Assembly: GCF_036346295.1 (NCBI RefSeq)
Contig: NZ_CP107819.1
Span: 4,526,001-4,590,000, forward strand
DNA from: Streptomyces sp. NBC_00536
GTDB lineage: Bacteria; Actinomycetota; Actinomycetes; Streptomycetales; Streptomycetaceae
Length of the DNA stretch: 64,000 bases
Direction: 5' to 3'
The notes below the pieces were generated by a model, which saw nothing but the letters and a program-made list of their open reading frames with translations, was not told the origin of the DNA and ran no database searches. Of the stretch, positions 51,120 to 60,432 are shown one piece after another; the first letter of the stretch is position 1, and each line of letters opens with the position of its first letter. Position numbers and translations under genes: made by a program.

Positions 51120-52003
51120 TCGAGGGCCCCGGGTGCGATCGCCGGGACCAGGCCCTCCGCGGCCGCCCGGGTCAGCAGCCCGCGCACCGCCGCGTACCCG
51201 GCCTCGCCCAGGTCCGCCGTGAACTCGTTCACGTACAGCCCGATGTGCTGGTCGGCCACCGCCGGATCCAGCTCCTGCGCGTGCGCCCGTACGTACGGAC
51301 GGGACGCCTCCGGGTCGTCCCACGCCATCCGCACCGACGTACGGGCCGCCTCCGCCAGCCCCCGCAGCGCCTCCGCGCCCAGCGAGCGCCGGGCGATGAT
51401 CGCGCCGAGCGGGATCGGCAGCCCGGTCGTGGACTCCCAGTGCTCGCCCATGTCGGCCAGGCAGTGCAGCCCGTAGTCCTGGTACGTGAACCGAGCCTCG
51501 TGGATCACCAGTCCGGCGTCCACCCGGCCCGCGCGCACCGCGGGCATGATCTCGTGGAACGGCAGCACCACGACCTCGCCCACCGCGCCGGGCAGCACGT
51601 CGGCCGCCCACAGCCGGAAGAGCAGGTAGGCCGTCGAGCGCTCGCTCGGCACGGCCACCGTCTTGCCGGTCAGGTCGACACCCGGCTCGCGGGTCAGGAC
51701 CAGCGGCCCGCACCCCCGGCCCAGCGCCCCGCCGCAGGGCAGCAGCGCGTAGTCCTCCAGCACCCAGGGCAGCACGGCGTACGACACCTTCAGCACGTCG
51801 AGCCCGGCCAGGCCGTCCGCGTCCGCCGGGGCGTCCGGGCCGCGCTCGGCGATGCCGTTGGTGATGTCGATGTCGGCGAAGGTCACGTCCAGCGCGGGCG
51901 CGCCCGGCACCCGGCCGTGTGCCCACGCGTCGAAGACGAAGGTGTCGTTGGGACACGGCGAATAAGCGATCTTGAGCGCTTCAGTGCTGCTCATGCTGCT
52001 CAT
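51110..52003 (-). CDS. mqnD: 1,4-dihydroxy-6-naphthoate synthase (futalosine pathway)
   Basis: A 297-residue enzyme with a periplasmic-binding-protein fold, acting late in the futalosine route to menaquinone. The family mark SPCPNDTFVFDAWAHG is near residue 15; ADIDITNG and HEARFTYQDYGL are also typical. The start at 52003 overlaps the end of mqnB by 23 bases; a second Met lies three codons later. S. coelicolor has the same mqnB-mqnD adjacency, with mqnA and mqnC elsewhere. The 9-bp repeat covers its stop codon. Confidence 0.92.
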   Translation of the reverse strand: MSSMSSTEALKIAYSPCPNDTFVFDAWAHGRVPGAPALDVTFADIDITNGIAERGPDAPADADGLAGLDVLKVSYAVLPWVLEDYALLPCGGALGRGCGPLVLTREPGVDLTGKTVAVPSERSTAYLLFRLWAADVLPGAVGEVVVLPFHEIMPAVRAGRVDAGLVIHEARFTYQDYGLHCLADMGEHWESTTGLPIPLGAIIARRSLGAEALRGLAEAARTSVRMAWDDPEASRPYVRAHAQELDPAVADQHIGLYVNEFTADLGEAGYAAVRGLLTRAAAEGLVPAIAPGALDFP

Positions 52004-52748
52004 GCTGACGTTCTCCCCAGTTCGCGAGTACGGGCCCCAGCGCGCGGAAGCCGTCGGTGAGCGCGGCGAGCGCCTCCCCGATCCGCCAGGCGGCGCGGTC
52101 GCGCGGGCCCACGGCGTTGGACACGGCGCGGATCTCCAGTACCGGCAGCCCGTGCGCGGCGGCGGCCTCGGCGACCCCGAAGCCCTCCATCGCCTCGGCC
52201 CCCGCGAGCGGGTGCCGGGCGGCGAGCCGCGCGGCGCCTTCGGCGGTGCCGGTGACGGTGGACACGGTGAGCACCGGCGCGAGCAGGGCGCCCGTCACCT
52301 CGGCGGCGCGGGCGGCCAGTTCGGCGGGCGGCAGGTGCACGGTGCGGCCGAAGCCCAGTTCCCGGACGTCCAGGAAACCGTCGGGGGTCTCGGCCCCCAG
52401 GTCGGCGGCGACCACGGCGTCCGCGACGACGAGCGAGCCGACCGGGGCGGCGGGCTGGAAGCCGCCGCCGATCCCGGCGCTGACGACGAGGCCGTAGGGG
52501 CGGGGGCCGCCGGGCGCGTCCGCGAGGGAGGTCGCGAGCGCGGTGGCGGTGGCCGCCGCGGCGGCGGCCGGACCGACCCCGCCGACGAGGACGTCGAGGG
52601 CGAGGCCGGGCAGGTCCCGACGGGTGATGAGGTACCCGCCGGGAAGCGTGCGCGGCTCAGGTGACCCGGAGAGGTCCGGATGAGGGGTGAGACCGGCGGC
52701 GACGGAGTCGGCCTCCGCCGCCACCGCGGTCACGATGAGCGCGCGCAC
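51981..52748 (-). CDS. mqnB: Futalosine hydrolase
   Basis: A 255-residue nucleoside phosphorylase-like hydrolase of the futalosine menaquinone pathway. The N-terminus MRALIVTAVAAEADSV, VSAGIGGGFQP near residue 125 and EAMEGFGVAEAAAAHGLPVLEIRAVSN near 205 are typical. GTG 52748 is chosen because longer versions run into the lipoprotein gene upstream; only eight bases separate them. Its end overlaps mqnD by 23 bases. The His/Glu/Gln-rich tail is a side effect of that overlap. Confidence 0.9.
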   Translation of the reverse strand: MRALIVTAVAAEADSVAAGLTPHPDLSGSPEPRTLPGGYLITRRDLPGLALDVLVGGVGPAAAAAATATALATSLADAPGGPRPYGLVVSAGIGGGFQPAAPVGSLVVADAVVAADLGAETPDGFLDVRELGFGRTVHLPPAELAARAAEVTGALLAPVLTVSTVTGTAEGAARLAARHPLAGAEAMEGFGVAEAAAAHGLPVLEIRAVSNAVGPRDRAAWRIGEALAALTDGFRALGPVLANWGERQHEQHEQH

Positions 52749-52756
52749 GGGACGTA

Positions 52757-53272
52757 CTACTTCTTGAGCTTGAGGTTGAAGGTCCAGACGGAGGTGGGCT
52801 TGCCGTCCTTGCTCAGCTCGATGACGTGGATCGGCTGGGACTCGACGGGAGCGGCGGGCGCGCCCTGGCCACCGGTGGAGAACGGGTTCAGGCCGGGGAA
52901 GCTCTGGTAGGTGTTGGTCGTCAGGTCGCCCAGGCGCTGGGTGCCGACGGCGGCCAGCCACTTCTTCCCGTCCTTCACGACGTCCGGCTCGACGCCCAGG
53001 CGCAGGGTGTCCCCGGCCGTGTAGTCGATGGTCTTGGCGTCCTTCGCCCCCTTGGAGTCGTCGAGGCACTCCTGGACGCGTGCCTCGGACAACTCCTTCT
53101 CCGAGTCCTTGAGCTTGCAGACGGCCTGGGCGGACACCGACGAGCTGCCGACCGTCACGGTCGCCAGAGGCGTCGGCTTGTCGCAGGCGGAGAGGACGAG
53201 GAGGCCGGCGGAAACGGCTCCGAGGGCCGCGACACTGCGGCGGGCCCTACCCGAGATAAGCGGTGCGGTCAT
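52757..53272 (-). CDS. DUF2771 lipoprotein
   Basis: A 171-residue exported lipoprotein with lipobox LSAC near residue 30 and no known activity. The body has a PTPLATVTVGSSSV strand and ends in WTFNLKLKK, as in DUF2771 proteins. It lies eight bases upstream of mqnB on the same strand, so it may share the operon with the menaquinone genes. That neighbour relation is positional only. Confidence 0.82.
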   Translation of the reverse strand: MTAPLISGRARRSVAALGAVSAGLLVLSACDKPTPLATVTVGSSSVSAQAVCKLKDSEKELSEARVQECLDDSKGAKDAKTIDYTAGDTLRLGVEPDVVKDGKKWLAAVGTQRLGDLTTNTYQSFPGLNPFSTGGQGAPAAPVESQPIHVIELSKDGKPTSVWTFNLKLKK

Positions 53273-53369
53273 GAGCCGAAGGCTATCGGGCCCTTGGGCT
53301 GCGCCGCTGCATGGGGTCCTGGTGGCCTGTGGCGCGCCGGGTGCGGGTGCGCTGCCGGGGGGCTCCGCC

Positions 53370-53500
53370 CCCGGACCCCCGCGCCTCAAACGCCGGCGGG
53401 GCTGGATTTGCCCGGGGTGGTGCGCCTGGCGCGGGCTGGATTGCCCGGAGGGCAATCTCAGCCCCGCCGGCGTTTGAGGCGCGGGTCCGGGCAGAGCCCG
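53370..53500. repeat. Dispersed GC-rich repeats between DUF2771 and MFS genes
   Basis: One forward copy (CCTCAAACGCCGGCGGGG near 53380) and one inverted copy (GCCGGCGTTTGAGGCGCGG near 53465) face each other. This is the only cluster that lies between genes on the same strand rather than between convergent genes. Confidence 0.85.
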
Positions 53501-53553
53501 GTTTCGGGAAGGGGCGGGGTGGGGGAAGCCCCGCGCAGCGGCTCCGGCTCCGG

Positions 53554-54921
53554 CTACGCCACCCGGGGCCGGGGCGCGCCGCCCGGGTGATGGTGGCGGG
53601 GAGAACCGATCAGGCCGCGGACGGCCATGACCGTCCCGAGGGCGACGATCGCGGCCGCCACGGCCATCCCCAGCACCCCGTGCAACGGGAGCGCGATCCC
53701 GATCGCCCCACCCAGCACCCACGCCACCTGCAGCAGCGTCTCCGACCGCGCGAAGGCCGACGTCCGCACCGCCTCCGGCACGTCCCGTTGGATCATCGCG
53801 TCCAGCGACAGCTTGGCCAGCGCCTGGCAGAAGCCCGCCGTCGCCCCCAGCACGGCCATCAGCGCCCCGGAGAAGAACACGGCGGCCACGACCGCGACGC
53901 CGAGCGTGGCACTCAGCACCACGGCGATGATCGTCTCCGGCGCACGGGCCCGCAGCCACGCGCCCACCGCCGTGCCGCACGCGTTGCCCACGCCCGCCGA
54001 GACCCCCACGATGCCCAGCGAGACGGCCGCGCTCTGCCCGGACAGCGGGTGCTCCCGCAGCAGGAACGCCAGGAAGAAGATCAGGAACCCGGACAGCCCG
54101 CGCATCGCGGCATTCGCCAGCAGCCCGCACAGCACCGGCTTGCTGACCGTCCGCAGACCGGGCCTGCGGGAATGCGCCTCGTGCGTGGAGAGCCGGGCCC
54201 GCCGCTCGCCCTTCGCCTCGTCCACCTTGTGCGGCAGCGTGAACGCCGCGAAGGTACCGAAGAGGAAGATCGCGCAGGCCCCGTACAGCGGCCACCCGGG
54301 GCCGATCGCGTGCAGGGCCGCCCCCACCGGCGCCGCGGCACCGGTGGCCAGCAGACCGGCCAGCGTGACCCGGGAGTTCGCCTTGACGAGGGAGAACTTG
54401 GGCGGGAGCAGCCGCGGCACCACCGCACTGCGCACCACTCCGTACGCCTTCGAGGCGACCAGCACGCCGAGCGCCGCCGGATACAGCTCCAGCCCGCCCG
54501 TGGCCACCGCGCCGGACATCATCACGGCGAGCAGCGCCCGGGTGAGCATCGCCGCCGCCATCGCGGCCCGGCGGCCGTGCGGCAGCCGGTCCAGCAACGG
54601 GCCGATGACGGGGGCCAGGAGGGTGAAGGGGGCCATGGTGATCGCGAGGTAGAGCGCGACCCGGCCGCGGGCCTCGTCCGTGGGGACGGAGAAGAAGACG
54701 GTCGAGGCGAGCGCCACTGTGATCATCACATCACCGGCGCCATTGATCGCGTGCAGCTCGATCAGCTTGCCGAGACCCGATTCCCCCGCCCCGTGGGCGT
54801 GCGTGGCCCTCCGGATCCCGCGCGCCGTACCCGTGATCGGCAGGTGCAGGGCACGGCCGAATGCCCGGCCGGCCCTCCGGACCGGTCCCGAGCCGTCATC
54901 GGACGACCGTACGGGTGCCAC
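53554..54921 (-). CDS. MFS transporter
   Basis: A roughly 455-residue permease with about 12 membrane helices and a long cytoplasmic N-terminus (about 1-50; includes RAFGRALHLPITGTARGIRRATH). The core helices (GDVMITVALASTVFF, then IGPLLDRLPHGRRAA) fit a DHA1-like MFS fold. The substrate is unknown. Start is uncertain: GTG at 54921 or 54939. Longer open frame upstream is not supported. It is divergent from the DUF3027 gene across a 360-base gap that holds no other gene. Confidence 0.8.
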   Translation of the reverse strand: MAPVRSSDDGSGPVRRAGRAFGRALHLPITGTARGIRRATHAHGAGESGLGKLIELHAINGAGDVMITVALASTVFFSVPTDEARGRVALYLAITMAPFTLLAPVIGPLLDRLPHGRRAAMAAAMLTRALLAVMMSGAVATGGLELYPAALGVLVASKAYGVVRSAVVPRLLPPKFSLVKANSRVTLAGLLATGAAAPVGAALHAIGPGWPLYGACAIFLFGTFAAFTLPHKVDEAKGERRARLSTHEAHSRRPGLRTVSKPVLCGLLANAAMRGLSGFLIFFLAFLLREHPLSGQSAAVSLGIVGVSAGVGNACGTAVGAWLRARAPETIIAVVLSATLGVAVVAAVFFSGALMAVLGATAGFCQALAKLSLDAMIQRDVPEAVRTSAFARSETLLQVAWVLGGAIGIALPLHGVLGMAVAAAIVALGTVMAVRGLIGSPRHHHPGGAPRPRVA

Positions 54922-54939
54922 CTGGCCATAGTGCCCCAC

Positions 54940-55299
54940 CCACCCCGCGAGAACCCGTCCCGGCGCGCTCCCGGTGCGCTGCCGGTGCGCTCCCGGCGCA
55001 CTCCGTGGTCCGGCCGGAGGGAGCAGGTCGTCCGCGAATCGGACTTGCATGTGGGCCCAGGCCCCAAGAAGAGGTAGCGTGCGTAGCGCGCCACCGGCGG
55101 TTGCTCCTGGCCGCGCGCCTCTTCGCGATCCCGCAGAATGGATCGCAGGTAGGTGCGCCCGGAGTCCGATCGGGTGCGGACGTCGACGCGGCCCTCTGGT
55201 CCGCTCCGCCCGCACTTCGTACGGACACAACCGACGGGTCGTTGTGGACGACAGTACGGACGGCGCACTCGTGAGACGGCGTAGGAGAGAACGAGACCA
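54940..55299. promoter_or_regulatory. Divergent control region, no gene
   Basis: About 360 bases separate the MFS and DUF3027 starts. Several overlapping frames are open but none has consistent codon bias. AGGAGAG at 55283-55289 serves the DUF3027 start. I found no clear operator or RNA element. Confidence 0.5.
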
Positions 55300-56226
55300 G
55301 TGAGTGCTGCGACGACGCGAAGCCGTACCCCGCGTACCCCTGACCGCCTGTGCGTCGAGGCGGTAGAACTCGCGCGGGCGGCGGCCGAGGATGCCGCCTT
55401 CCCCGGCGTGGTGGGAGAGCACGTCTCCGCGGTGGCGGAGGGTGACCGGGTCGTCACCCACTACTTCGAGGCCAAGGAAGCCGGCTACCGGGGCTGGCGC
55501 TGGGCCGTCACGGTGACCCGCGCCTCCCGCGCGAAGAACGTCACCCTCGACGAAACGGTGCTGCTCCCCGGCTCCGACGCGCTCCTCGCGCCCGAGTGGG
55601 TGCCGTGGAGCGAGCGGCTGCGGCCGGGCGACATGGGGCCGGGCGACCTGCTGCCCACCGATGCCGAGGACCTGCGGCTGGAGCCCGGCTGGTCCGGCGA
55701 GGACGCGCCGCCGCCGAACTCCGTGGTTTCCACCGAGATGGCCGAACTGGTCGAGGCCGAGGACGCGGACGTCACCGACCGCGCGGTGGTCCCGGTCGTG
55801 CCGGTCCGCGGGTCCATCACCTCCGTCGCCGAGGAACTCGGCATGCGGCGGGCGCGCGTGCTCTCCCGCTACGGCCTGCACACCGCGGCCGACCGCTGGG
55901 ACGAATCCTTCGGCGCGAAGACGCCCATGGCGCAGGCCGCGCCCGCGTCGTGCGTGTCGTGTGGCTTCCTGGTCGCGATCGGCGGGTCCCTGGGGCAGGC
56001 CTTCGGGATCTGCGCGAACGAATTCGGTCCGGCCGACGGGCGGCTGGTCTCCCTCTCCTACGGGTGCGGGGGGCACTCCGAGGCGGCGGTGATGCCGGTG
56101 CCGATGCGGCCTGCGCCGCCGGTGCTGGACTCCATGGCCTCGGACGAGTTCCCCCTCCGCCCCACCCCCGACACCGGCTCGGTCCCCACCACGGACCCCA
56201 CCCCCTCGGACCTGGGCCACTCCTAG
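55300..56226 (+). CDS. DUF3027 protein
   Basis: A 308-residue conserved actinobacterial protein. It has WRWAVTVTRASRAKNVTLDE near residue 67, VPWSERLRPGDMGPGDLLP near 100 and a CVSCGFL...CANEFGP zinc-type cysteine pair near 220-240, followed by SYGCGGHSE. The C-terminal 40 residues are Pro/Thr-rich. The function is unknown. GTG 55300 is chosen for AGGAGAG upstream. It is convergent with the SPFH gene across a repeat-filled gap. Confidence 0.88.
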   Translation: MSAATTRSRTPRTPDRLCVEAVELARAAAEDAAFPGVVGEHVSAVAEGDRVVTHYFEAKEAGYRGWRWAVTVTRASRAKNVTLDETVLLPGSDALLAPEWVPWSERLRPGDMGPGDLLPTDAEDLRLEPGWSGEDAPPPNSVVSTEMAELVEAEDADVTDRAVVPVVPVRGSITSVAEELGMRRARVLSRYGLHTAADRWDESFGAKTPMAQAAPASCVSCGFLVAIGGSLGQAFGICANEFGPADGRLVSLSYGCGGHSEAAVMPVPMRPAPPVLDSMASDEFPLRPTPDTGSVPTTDPTPSDLGHS

Positions 56227-56844
56227 CCGTCAGGGCCCGGCCGGGTCCACCCTCCGGGTGTGGCTCCGTTCCCCCTCCAGGTGCGGCCCGGTCCCCCTCC
56301 GGGCGCGGCTCCGTTCGCCCTCCGGGCCCGGCCCGGTCCCCCTCCGGGCGCGGCTCCGTTCGCCCTCCGGGGGCGCCTCAAACGCCGGCGAGGCTGGGTT
56401 TGTCGGCGTGGCCATCCTGGCCTGCCCGGCAATCCCATCCCGCCCGGCGGGGGCAATCCCAGCCTGCCCGGCGTTTGAGGGCCCGCCGGAGGCGACATCA
56501 GCCTGCGCGGCGATTGAGCGCGCTGCGGCCCGGTTGGCCCTCCGGGGGCGCCTCAAACGCCGGCGGGGCTGGGTTGGCCCGGCAATTTCAGCCTGCCCGG
56601 CGTTTGAGGGCCCGCCGGAGGTGACATCAGCCTGCGCGGCGATTGAGCGCGCTGCGGCCCGGTTGGCCCTCCGGGGGCGCCTCAAACGCCGGCGGGGCTG
56701 GGTTGGCCCGGCAATTCCAGCCTGCCCGGCGTTTGAGGGCCCGCCGGAGGTGACATCAGCCCGCGCGGCGATTGAGCGCGCTGCACCCCCCGGAGGGGGG
56801 AGTCCGGGGACACGGACGGGTGACTCGGCCCCCGGACCGTTGCC
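56227..56844. repeat. Large cluster of dispersed GC-rich repeats
   Basis: The 620-base gap between the convergent DUF3027 and SPFH genes is built almost wholly from repeats. First come about four direct copies of a CCCTCCGGGCGCGGCTCCGT-type unit (about 56265-56365). Then a module of about 125 bases, containing an inverted copy (CGGCGTTTGAGGGC) and a forward copy (CCTCAAACGCCGGCGG) of the window-wide element, recurs about two and a half times (about 56455-56790). No gene is supported. Confidence 0.9.
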
Positions 56845-58392
56845 CTACGCCCGCCCGTCGTCCTCCGTGATCGGGATCGGCTGGACCCCGTTGACCGCAG
56901 GCACGGTCGGCACGGTCGGTACGGTCGGTACGGGCTTCTTCGGAGCGCCCGCCGCCGCGTCCGGCGCCTGGTTCATCGAGGACAGCAGCTGGCGCGCGAG
57001 GCCCAGCCCGGTACCGCCCATCGTCAGCGCCTTCGCGAACATCTCCGACATGCCCTCGGCGCCGTTCAGCAGCACCATGTGCTCGACATTGCCGAAGGCA
57101 CTCGCACCCGCCTCCACGATCTTGGGCCAGTTCTCGGCGAGCTGCTGGGCGACCACGGCCTCCTGGTTCTCCGCCAGGGCCGCCGCGCGCGCCTTGATGG
57201 ACTCGGCCTCGGCGAGACCCTTGGCCTTCGCCGCGTCCGCCTCCGCCAGACCCCTGGCCCGCGCCCACTCGGCGTCCGCGAGGCCCTTGGCCTGCGTCGC
57301 CGCGGCTTCGGCCTCACCGGTGGCCCGGGTGGCCTTCGCCGCCGCCAGACCGCGGGCCTCGGTGGCCTCGGCCTCGGCGGCCGCGGCCGTCTTGACCCGG
57401 GTGGCCTCGGCGGCCGCCGCGAGTTCGGTCTCCTGGGCCTTGGCCTGGGCGGCCGAGATCCGGGAGTCGCGGTCGGCCTCGGCGAGCGTGCGCTGCTCGT
57501 AGGCCTTGGCGTCCGCGGGCTTGCGCACGTCCGCCTGGAGCTGCTGCTCGCGCCGGTTGGCCTCCAGTTCGGCGACCCGGGTCTCCTGGACGACGACCTC
57601 CTGGCGGGCGGCCGCGTCCGCGAGCGGACCGGCCTGGCGGGCCGAGGCCGCGGCCTTGTCCCGTTCGGCCTGGTAGCCCGCCTGGAGGATCTCGCTGTCG
57701 CGGGTGGCCTCCGACATGCGGGCGAAGGCGGCCTGTTCGGCCTCGGTCGCCAGCAGGTTCGCGTCGGCCTGGGCGATCCGCGCGTCCCGCTGGACGGCGG
57801 CCGCGTGCGGCATCGCGAGGTTCTTGATGTAGCCGGTCGGGTCCTCGATCTCGTGGATCTGGAGCGAGTCGACGATCAGGCCGAGCTTCTCCATCTCGCT
57901 GCCGCAGGCCGCCCGGGTCTGCCCGGTCAGCTTCTCGCGGTCGCGGATCATGTCCTCGACCGTCAGCCCGCCCACGATGGAGCGCAGGTGACCGGCGAAC
58001 ACGATGTGCACGCGCTCCGGGATCATCTTCTGCTGGTCCAGGAACCGTCGTGCCGCGTTCGCGATCGAGACCATGTCGTCCCCGACCTTGAAGATCACCA
58101 CGCCCCTGACCTTGAGCGGGATGCCCTGGTGGGTCACGCAGTCCACCAGTAGCTCGGTCTCGTTCAGGTCGAGCGAGAGCTTGCGCACCGCCTGGACGCC
58201 GGGCAGGACGAGCGTGCCGCGGCCGGTGACGATCCGGAACCCCATGCCGTCGCCGAGACCCTCGGTCTTGTGCGTGGAACCGGAGATGACAAGTGCTTCA
58301 TTCGGTTCGGCCACTCGCCACATGAGCTTGAACAGGCCGATCAGAACGAGTAGTGCGGCGAGAACTATTCCCGCCACGACGCCGATAGCCAT
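56845..58392 (-). CDS. SPFH/flotillin-like membrane-scaffold protein
   Basis: A 515-residue protein. One N-terminal membrane helix (about 2-25) leads to the SPFH/band-7 domain (about 28-190) and then a ~230-residue Ala/Glu-rich coiled coil (about 190-420) with many AEA and KGLAEA repeats. The tail contains Pro-Val-Thr repeats. Flotillins organise membrane microdomains. ATG 58392 has GGGGG upstream; a TTG two codons earlier is rejected. The NfeD-like gene lies just upstream on the same strand. Confidence 0.92.
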   Translation of the reverse strand: MAIGVVAGIVLAALLVLIGLFKLMWRVAEPNEALVISGSTHKTEGLGDGMGFRIVTGRGTLVLPGVQAVRKLSLDLNETELLVDCVTHQGIPLKVRGVVIFKVGDDMVSIANAARRFLDQQKMIPERVHIVFAGHLRSIVGGLTVEDMIRDREKLTGQTRAACGSEMEKLGLIVDSLQIHEIEDPTGYIKNLAMPHAAAVQRDARIAQADANLLATEAEQAAFARMSEATRDSEILQAGYQAERDKAAASARQAGPLADAAARQEVVVQETRVAELEANRREQQLQADVRKPADAKAYEQRTLAEADRDSRISAAQAKAQETELAAAAEATRVKTAAAAEAEATEARGLAAAKATRATGEAEAAATQAKGLADAEWARARGLAEADAAKAKGLAEAESIKARAAALAENQEAVVAQQLAENWPKIVEAGASAFGNVEHMVLLNGAEGMSEMFAKALTMGGTGLGLARQLLSSMNQAPDAAAGAPKKPVPTVPTVPTVPAVNGVQPIPITEDDGRA

Positions 58393-58543
58393 CGGCAAAC
58401 GCCCCCTTAGTGCAGTGCCGTTGCGGCACCGATGAGGGCGAGTCTGCGCCTGTTGGGGATTGGCGTGAAGACGCTGACGCTTCCTTGTCGCAATCTTGAT
58501 ACGCGGCGGTGTCGCGCCAGGTCAACGATGGGTCAAGGGAGGG

Positions 58544-58762
58544 TCAGTTGACGTAGGCGGCGGTGACGTACACCGTGCGCGGCGGCAGGTGTTCGACCAC
58601 CGTGACAACGGTCCCGACGGGGATCGGCTGCCGTTCGTCGAGGGCCGGGTAGGCCAGGAAGTGCTCGGCCCCGCCCCGGATCCGGATGATGACCTCGCCC
58701 ACGAGTCCGGGCCCCACCGTGCCGGTGACCCGCCCGGTCATCCCCGCCATGTCCTGATCCAT
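58544..58762 (-). CDS. Short NfeD-like OB-fold protein
   Basis: A 72-residue beta-rich protein (GRVTGTVGPGLVGEVIIRIRGG, PIPVGTVVTVVEHLPPRTVYVTAAYV) that resembles the soluble C-terminal OB domain of NfeD. It has no membrane or protease part. NfeD proteins work with SPFH proteins and are usually encoded next to them, and this one precedes the SPFH gene by 150 bases, so a joint role is likely. The start could also be Met5 or Met8. Confidence 0.75.
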   Translation of the reverse strand: MDQDMAGMTGRVTGTVGPGLVGEVIIRIRGGAEHFLAYPALDERQPIPVGTVVTVVEHLPPRTVYVTAAYVN

Positions 58763-58782
58763 ACCCGCAGGTTACGCGGGAA

Positions 58783-58805
58783 GGGCCCGGGGAGACCCCG
58801 GGCCC
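58783..58805. terminator. Hairpin beyond the 14-TM MFS gene
   Basis: A perfect 10-bp stem GGGCCCGGGG/CCCCGGGCCC encloses the loop AGA. It lies 25 bases past the MFS stop codon and just ahead of the NfeD-like gene, so it should end the MFS transcript. Confidence 0.75.
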
Positions 58806-58829
58806 GTGCCATCGGCGCGCGTACGCCGC

Positions 58830-60356
58830 TCAGTTGGTGAGGGCCGCGGCCCGCTCGGGCTCCCCGCTCCGGGCGGCCTCGGTGCGCCGGACCCGGGTCA
58901 CCGCGACGGCCGCGGCGACCAGCAGCAGGGCGGTGGCGCCGTAGGAGGCGGTGTGCATGCCGTGGACGAAGGCCTCGCGGGCGGTGGCCAGTACGGTCTC
59001 CCCGGCCCCGCCGCCGATCTGCCGGGCGACCGCGGCGGCGCCGCCGAGGGTCTCCCGTACGGCGGGCTGCGCGCCGGCCAGGTCGTCGCGGTAGACCGCC
59101 GTGCCGAGGCTGCCCAGCAGGGCCATGCCGAGCGCCCCGCCGAACTCGCTGCCGGTCTCCAGGACCGAGGCGGCCGAACCGGCCTTCTCGGCGGGGGCCG
59201 AGGCGAGGGCCATGTCGGAGACGAGCGCCATCACGGTGACGATGCCCGAGGCGAGGACGGCGGCGCCGGCCAGCAGCAGCCAGAGCGAGTCGGTGCCGGT
59301 GAGGCCGAGCAGGGCGAACCCGGCGGCGCCGATGACGAACCCGCCGGCGATGACGACGGGCCGGCCGAACTTCTGGCCCAGCGCGGTGGCGGTCGGGGCG
59401 GCGGCGCCGACGGCGACCGAGGGGGCCAGGGACCACAGGGCGGCCTCCAGGGTGCCCATGCCGAGGACGGACTGGAGGTACTGGGTGGTGAAGTAGGCCG
59501 AGCCCATCATGGCGAAGGCGGCGATGGTGTTGAAGGCGACCCCGGCGGCGAAGCCGCGGCCCCGGAACAGGTCCCGGCTGATCATCGCGTCGCCGCGGTC
59601 GCGCTGGCGGCGGACGAAGAGGAACCCGAAGACCAGGCCGGCGGCGAGGCAGCCCAGCGGCAGCGGCTCGAAGCCGTTGGCGGCGATCTCTTTGAGGCCG
59701 TAGACGACGGGCAGCACGGCGGCCATCGAGAGCGGGACGCTCAGCAGGTCGAAGCGGCCGGGGGCGGGGTCCTTGAACTCCGGTACCAGCACGGGGACCA
59801 GGACCAGCAGGAGCAGCATCGCGGGGACGTTGATGAGGAAGACCGACCCCCACCAGAAGTGGTTCAGGATCAGCCCGCTCATGACCGAGCCGAGGGCGAT
59901 CCCGCCGGCCATCGCGCCGGACCAGATGCCGATGGCCTGGCCGCGCTGCTTGTCGTCCTGGAAGAGGTTGCGTACGAGCCCCAGCGTGGACGGCATCAGG
60001 GTCGCGCCGCCGATGCCGAGCAGGGCGCGGGCGGCGATGAGCATCTCGGCGCTGGTGGCGTAGGCGGCGCAGACGGAGGCGAGACCGAAGGCGGCGGCGC
60101 CGATCAGCAGCAGCTTGCGGCGGCCGATCCGGTCGCCGAGCGAGCCCATGGTGATGAGGAGTCCGGCGAGGGCGAAGGCGTAGCTGTCGAAGATCCAGAG
60201 CTGCTGCGTGGCGGTGGGATCCAGCTCCTGGGTGATGGAGGGGATCGCGAAGTAGAGGACGGAGACGTCCATCGAGACCAGGAGGAGGGGCAGCAGGAGG
60301 ACGGTGAAGGCGGTCCATTCCCGGCGGCCCGCGAGACGTGCTGCGGGGTTCGTCAT
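58830..60356 (-). CDS. 14-TM MFS drug-resistance transporter (DHA2, EmrB/QacA type)
   Basis: A 508-residue permease with about 14 helices. The DHA2 motifs are visible: SMDVSVLYFAIPSI in TM1, WIFDSYAFALAGLLI in TM2, GSLGDRIGRRKLL and GIGGATLMPSTLGLVRN. Such pumps export drugs or antibiotics. The ATG is at 60356. It is divergent from a TetR regulator, with two near-identical operator-like repeats between them, a classic drug-efflux arrangement. Confidence 0.93.
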   Translation of the reverse strand: MTNPAARLAGRREWTAFTVLLLPLLLVSMDVSVLYFAIPSITQELDPTATQQLWIFDSYAFALAGLLITMGSLGDRIGRRKLLLIGAAAFGLASVCAAYATSAEMLIAARALLGIGGATLMPSTLGLVRNLFQDDKQRGQAIGIWSGAMAGGIALGSVMSGLILNHFWWGSVFLINVPAMLLLLVLVPVLVPEFKDPAPGRFDLLSVPLSMAAVLPVVYGLKEIAANGFEPLPLGCLAAGLVFGFLFVRRQRDRGDAMISRDLFRGRGFAAGVAFNTIAAFAMMGSAYFTTQYLQSVLGMGTLEAALWSLAPSVAVGAAAPTATALGQKFGRPVVIAGGFVIGAAGFALLGLTGTDSLWLLLAGAAVLASGIVTVMALVSDMALASAPAEKAGSAASVLETGSEFGGALGMALLGSLGTAVYRDDLAGAQPAVRETLGGAAAVARQIGGGAGETVLATAREAFVHGMHTASYGATALLLVAAAVAVTRVRRTEAARSGEPERAAALTN

Positions 60357-60374
60357 GAACAGCAATGTACAACC

Positions 60375-60417
60375 GTCATAAACGCTTGTCTAGAACGCTA
60401 GTCATAAACACTTGTCT
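60375..60417. promoter_or_regulatory. Candidate TetR operator pair
   Basis: GTCATAAACGCTTGTCT (60375-60391) and GTCATAAACACTTGTCT (60401-60417) differ at one base and are 26 bases apart. They occupy the 76-base gap between the divergent TetR and pump genes, so a TetR dimer pair could repress both promoters. Confidence 0.75.
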
Positions 60418-60432
60418 TGCTAAGCTCGGGCC

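Noticed and set aside
54922..56220. Long N-terminal extension of the MFS gene to about 888 codons
   Set aside because: The extension overlaps the DUF3027 gene antisense and has no transporter features; the MFS core begins near 54921.
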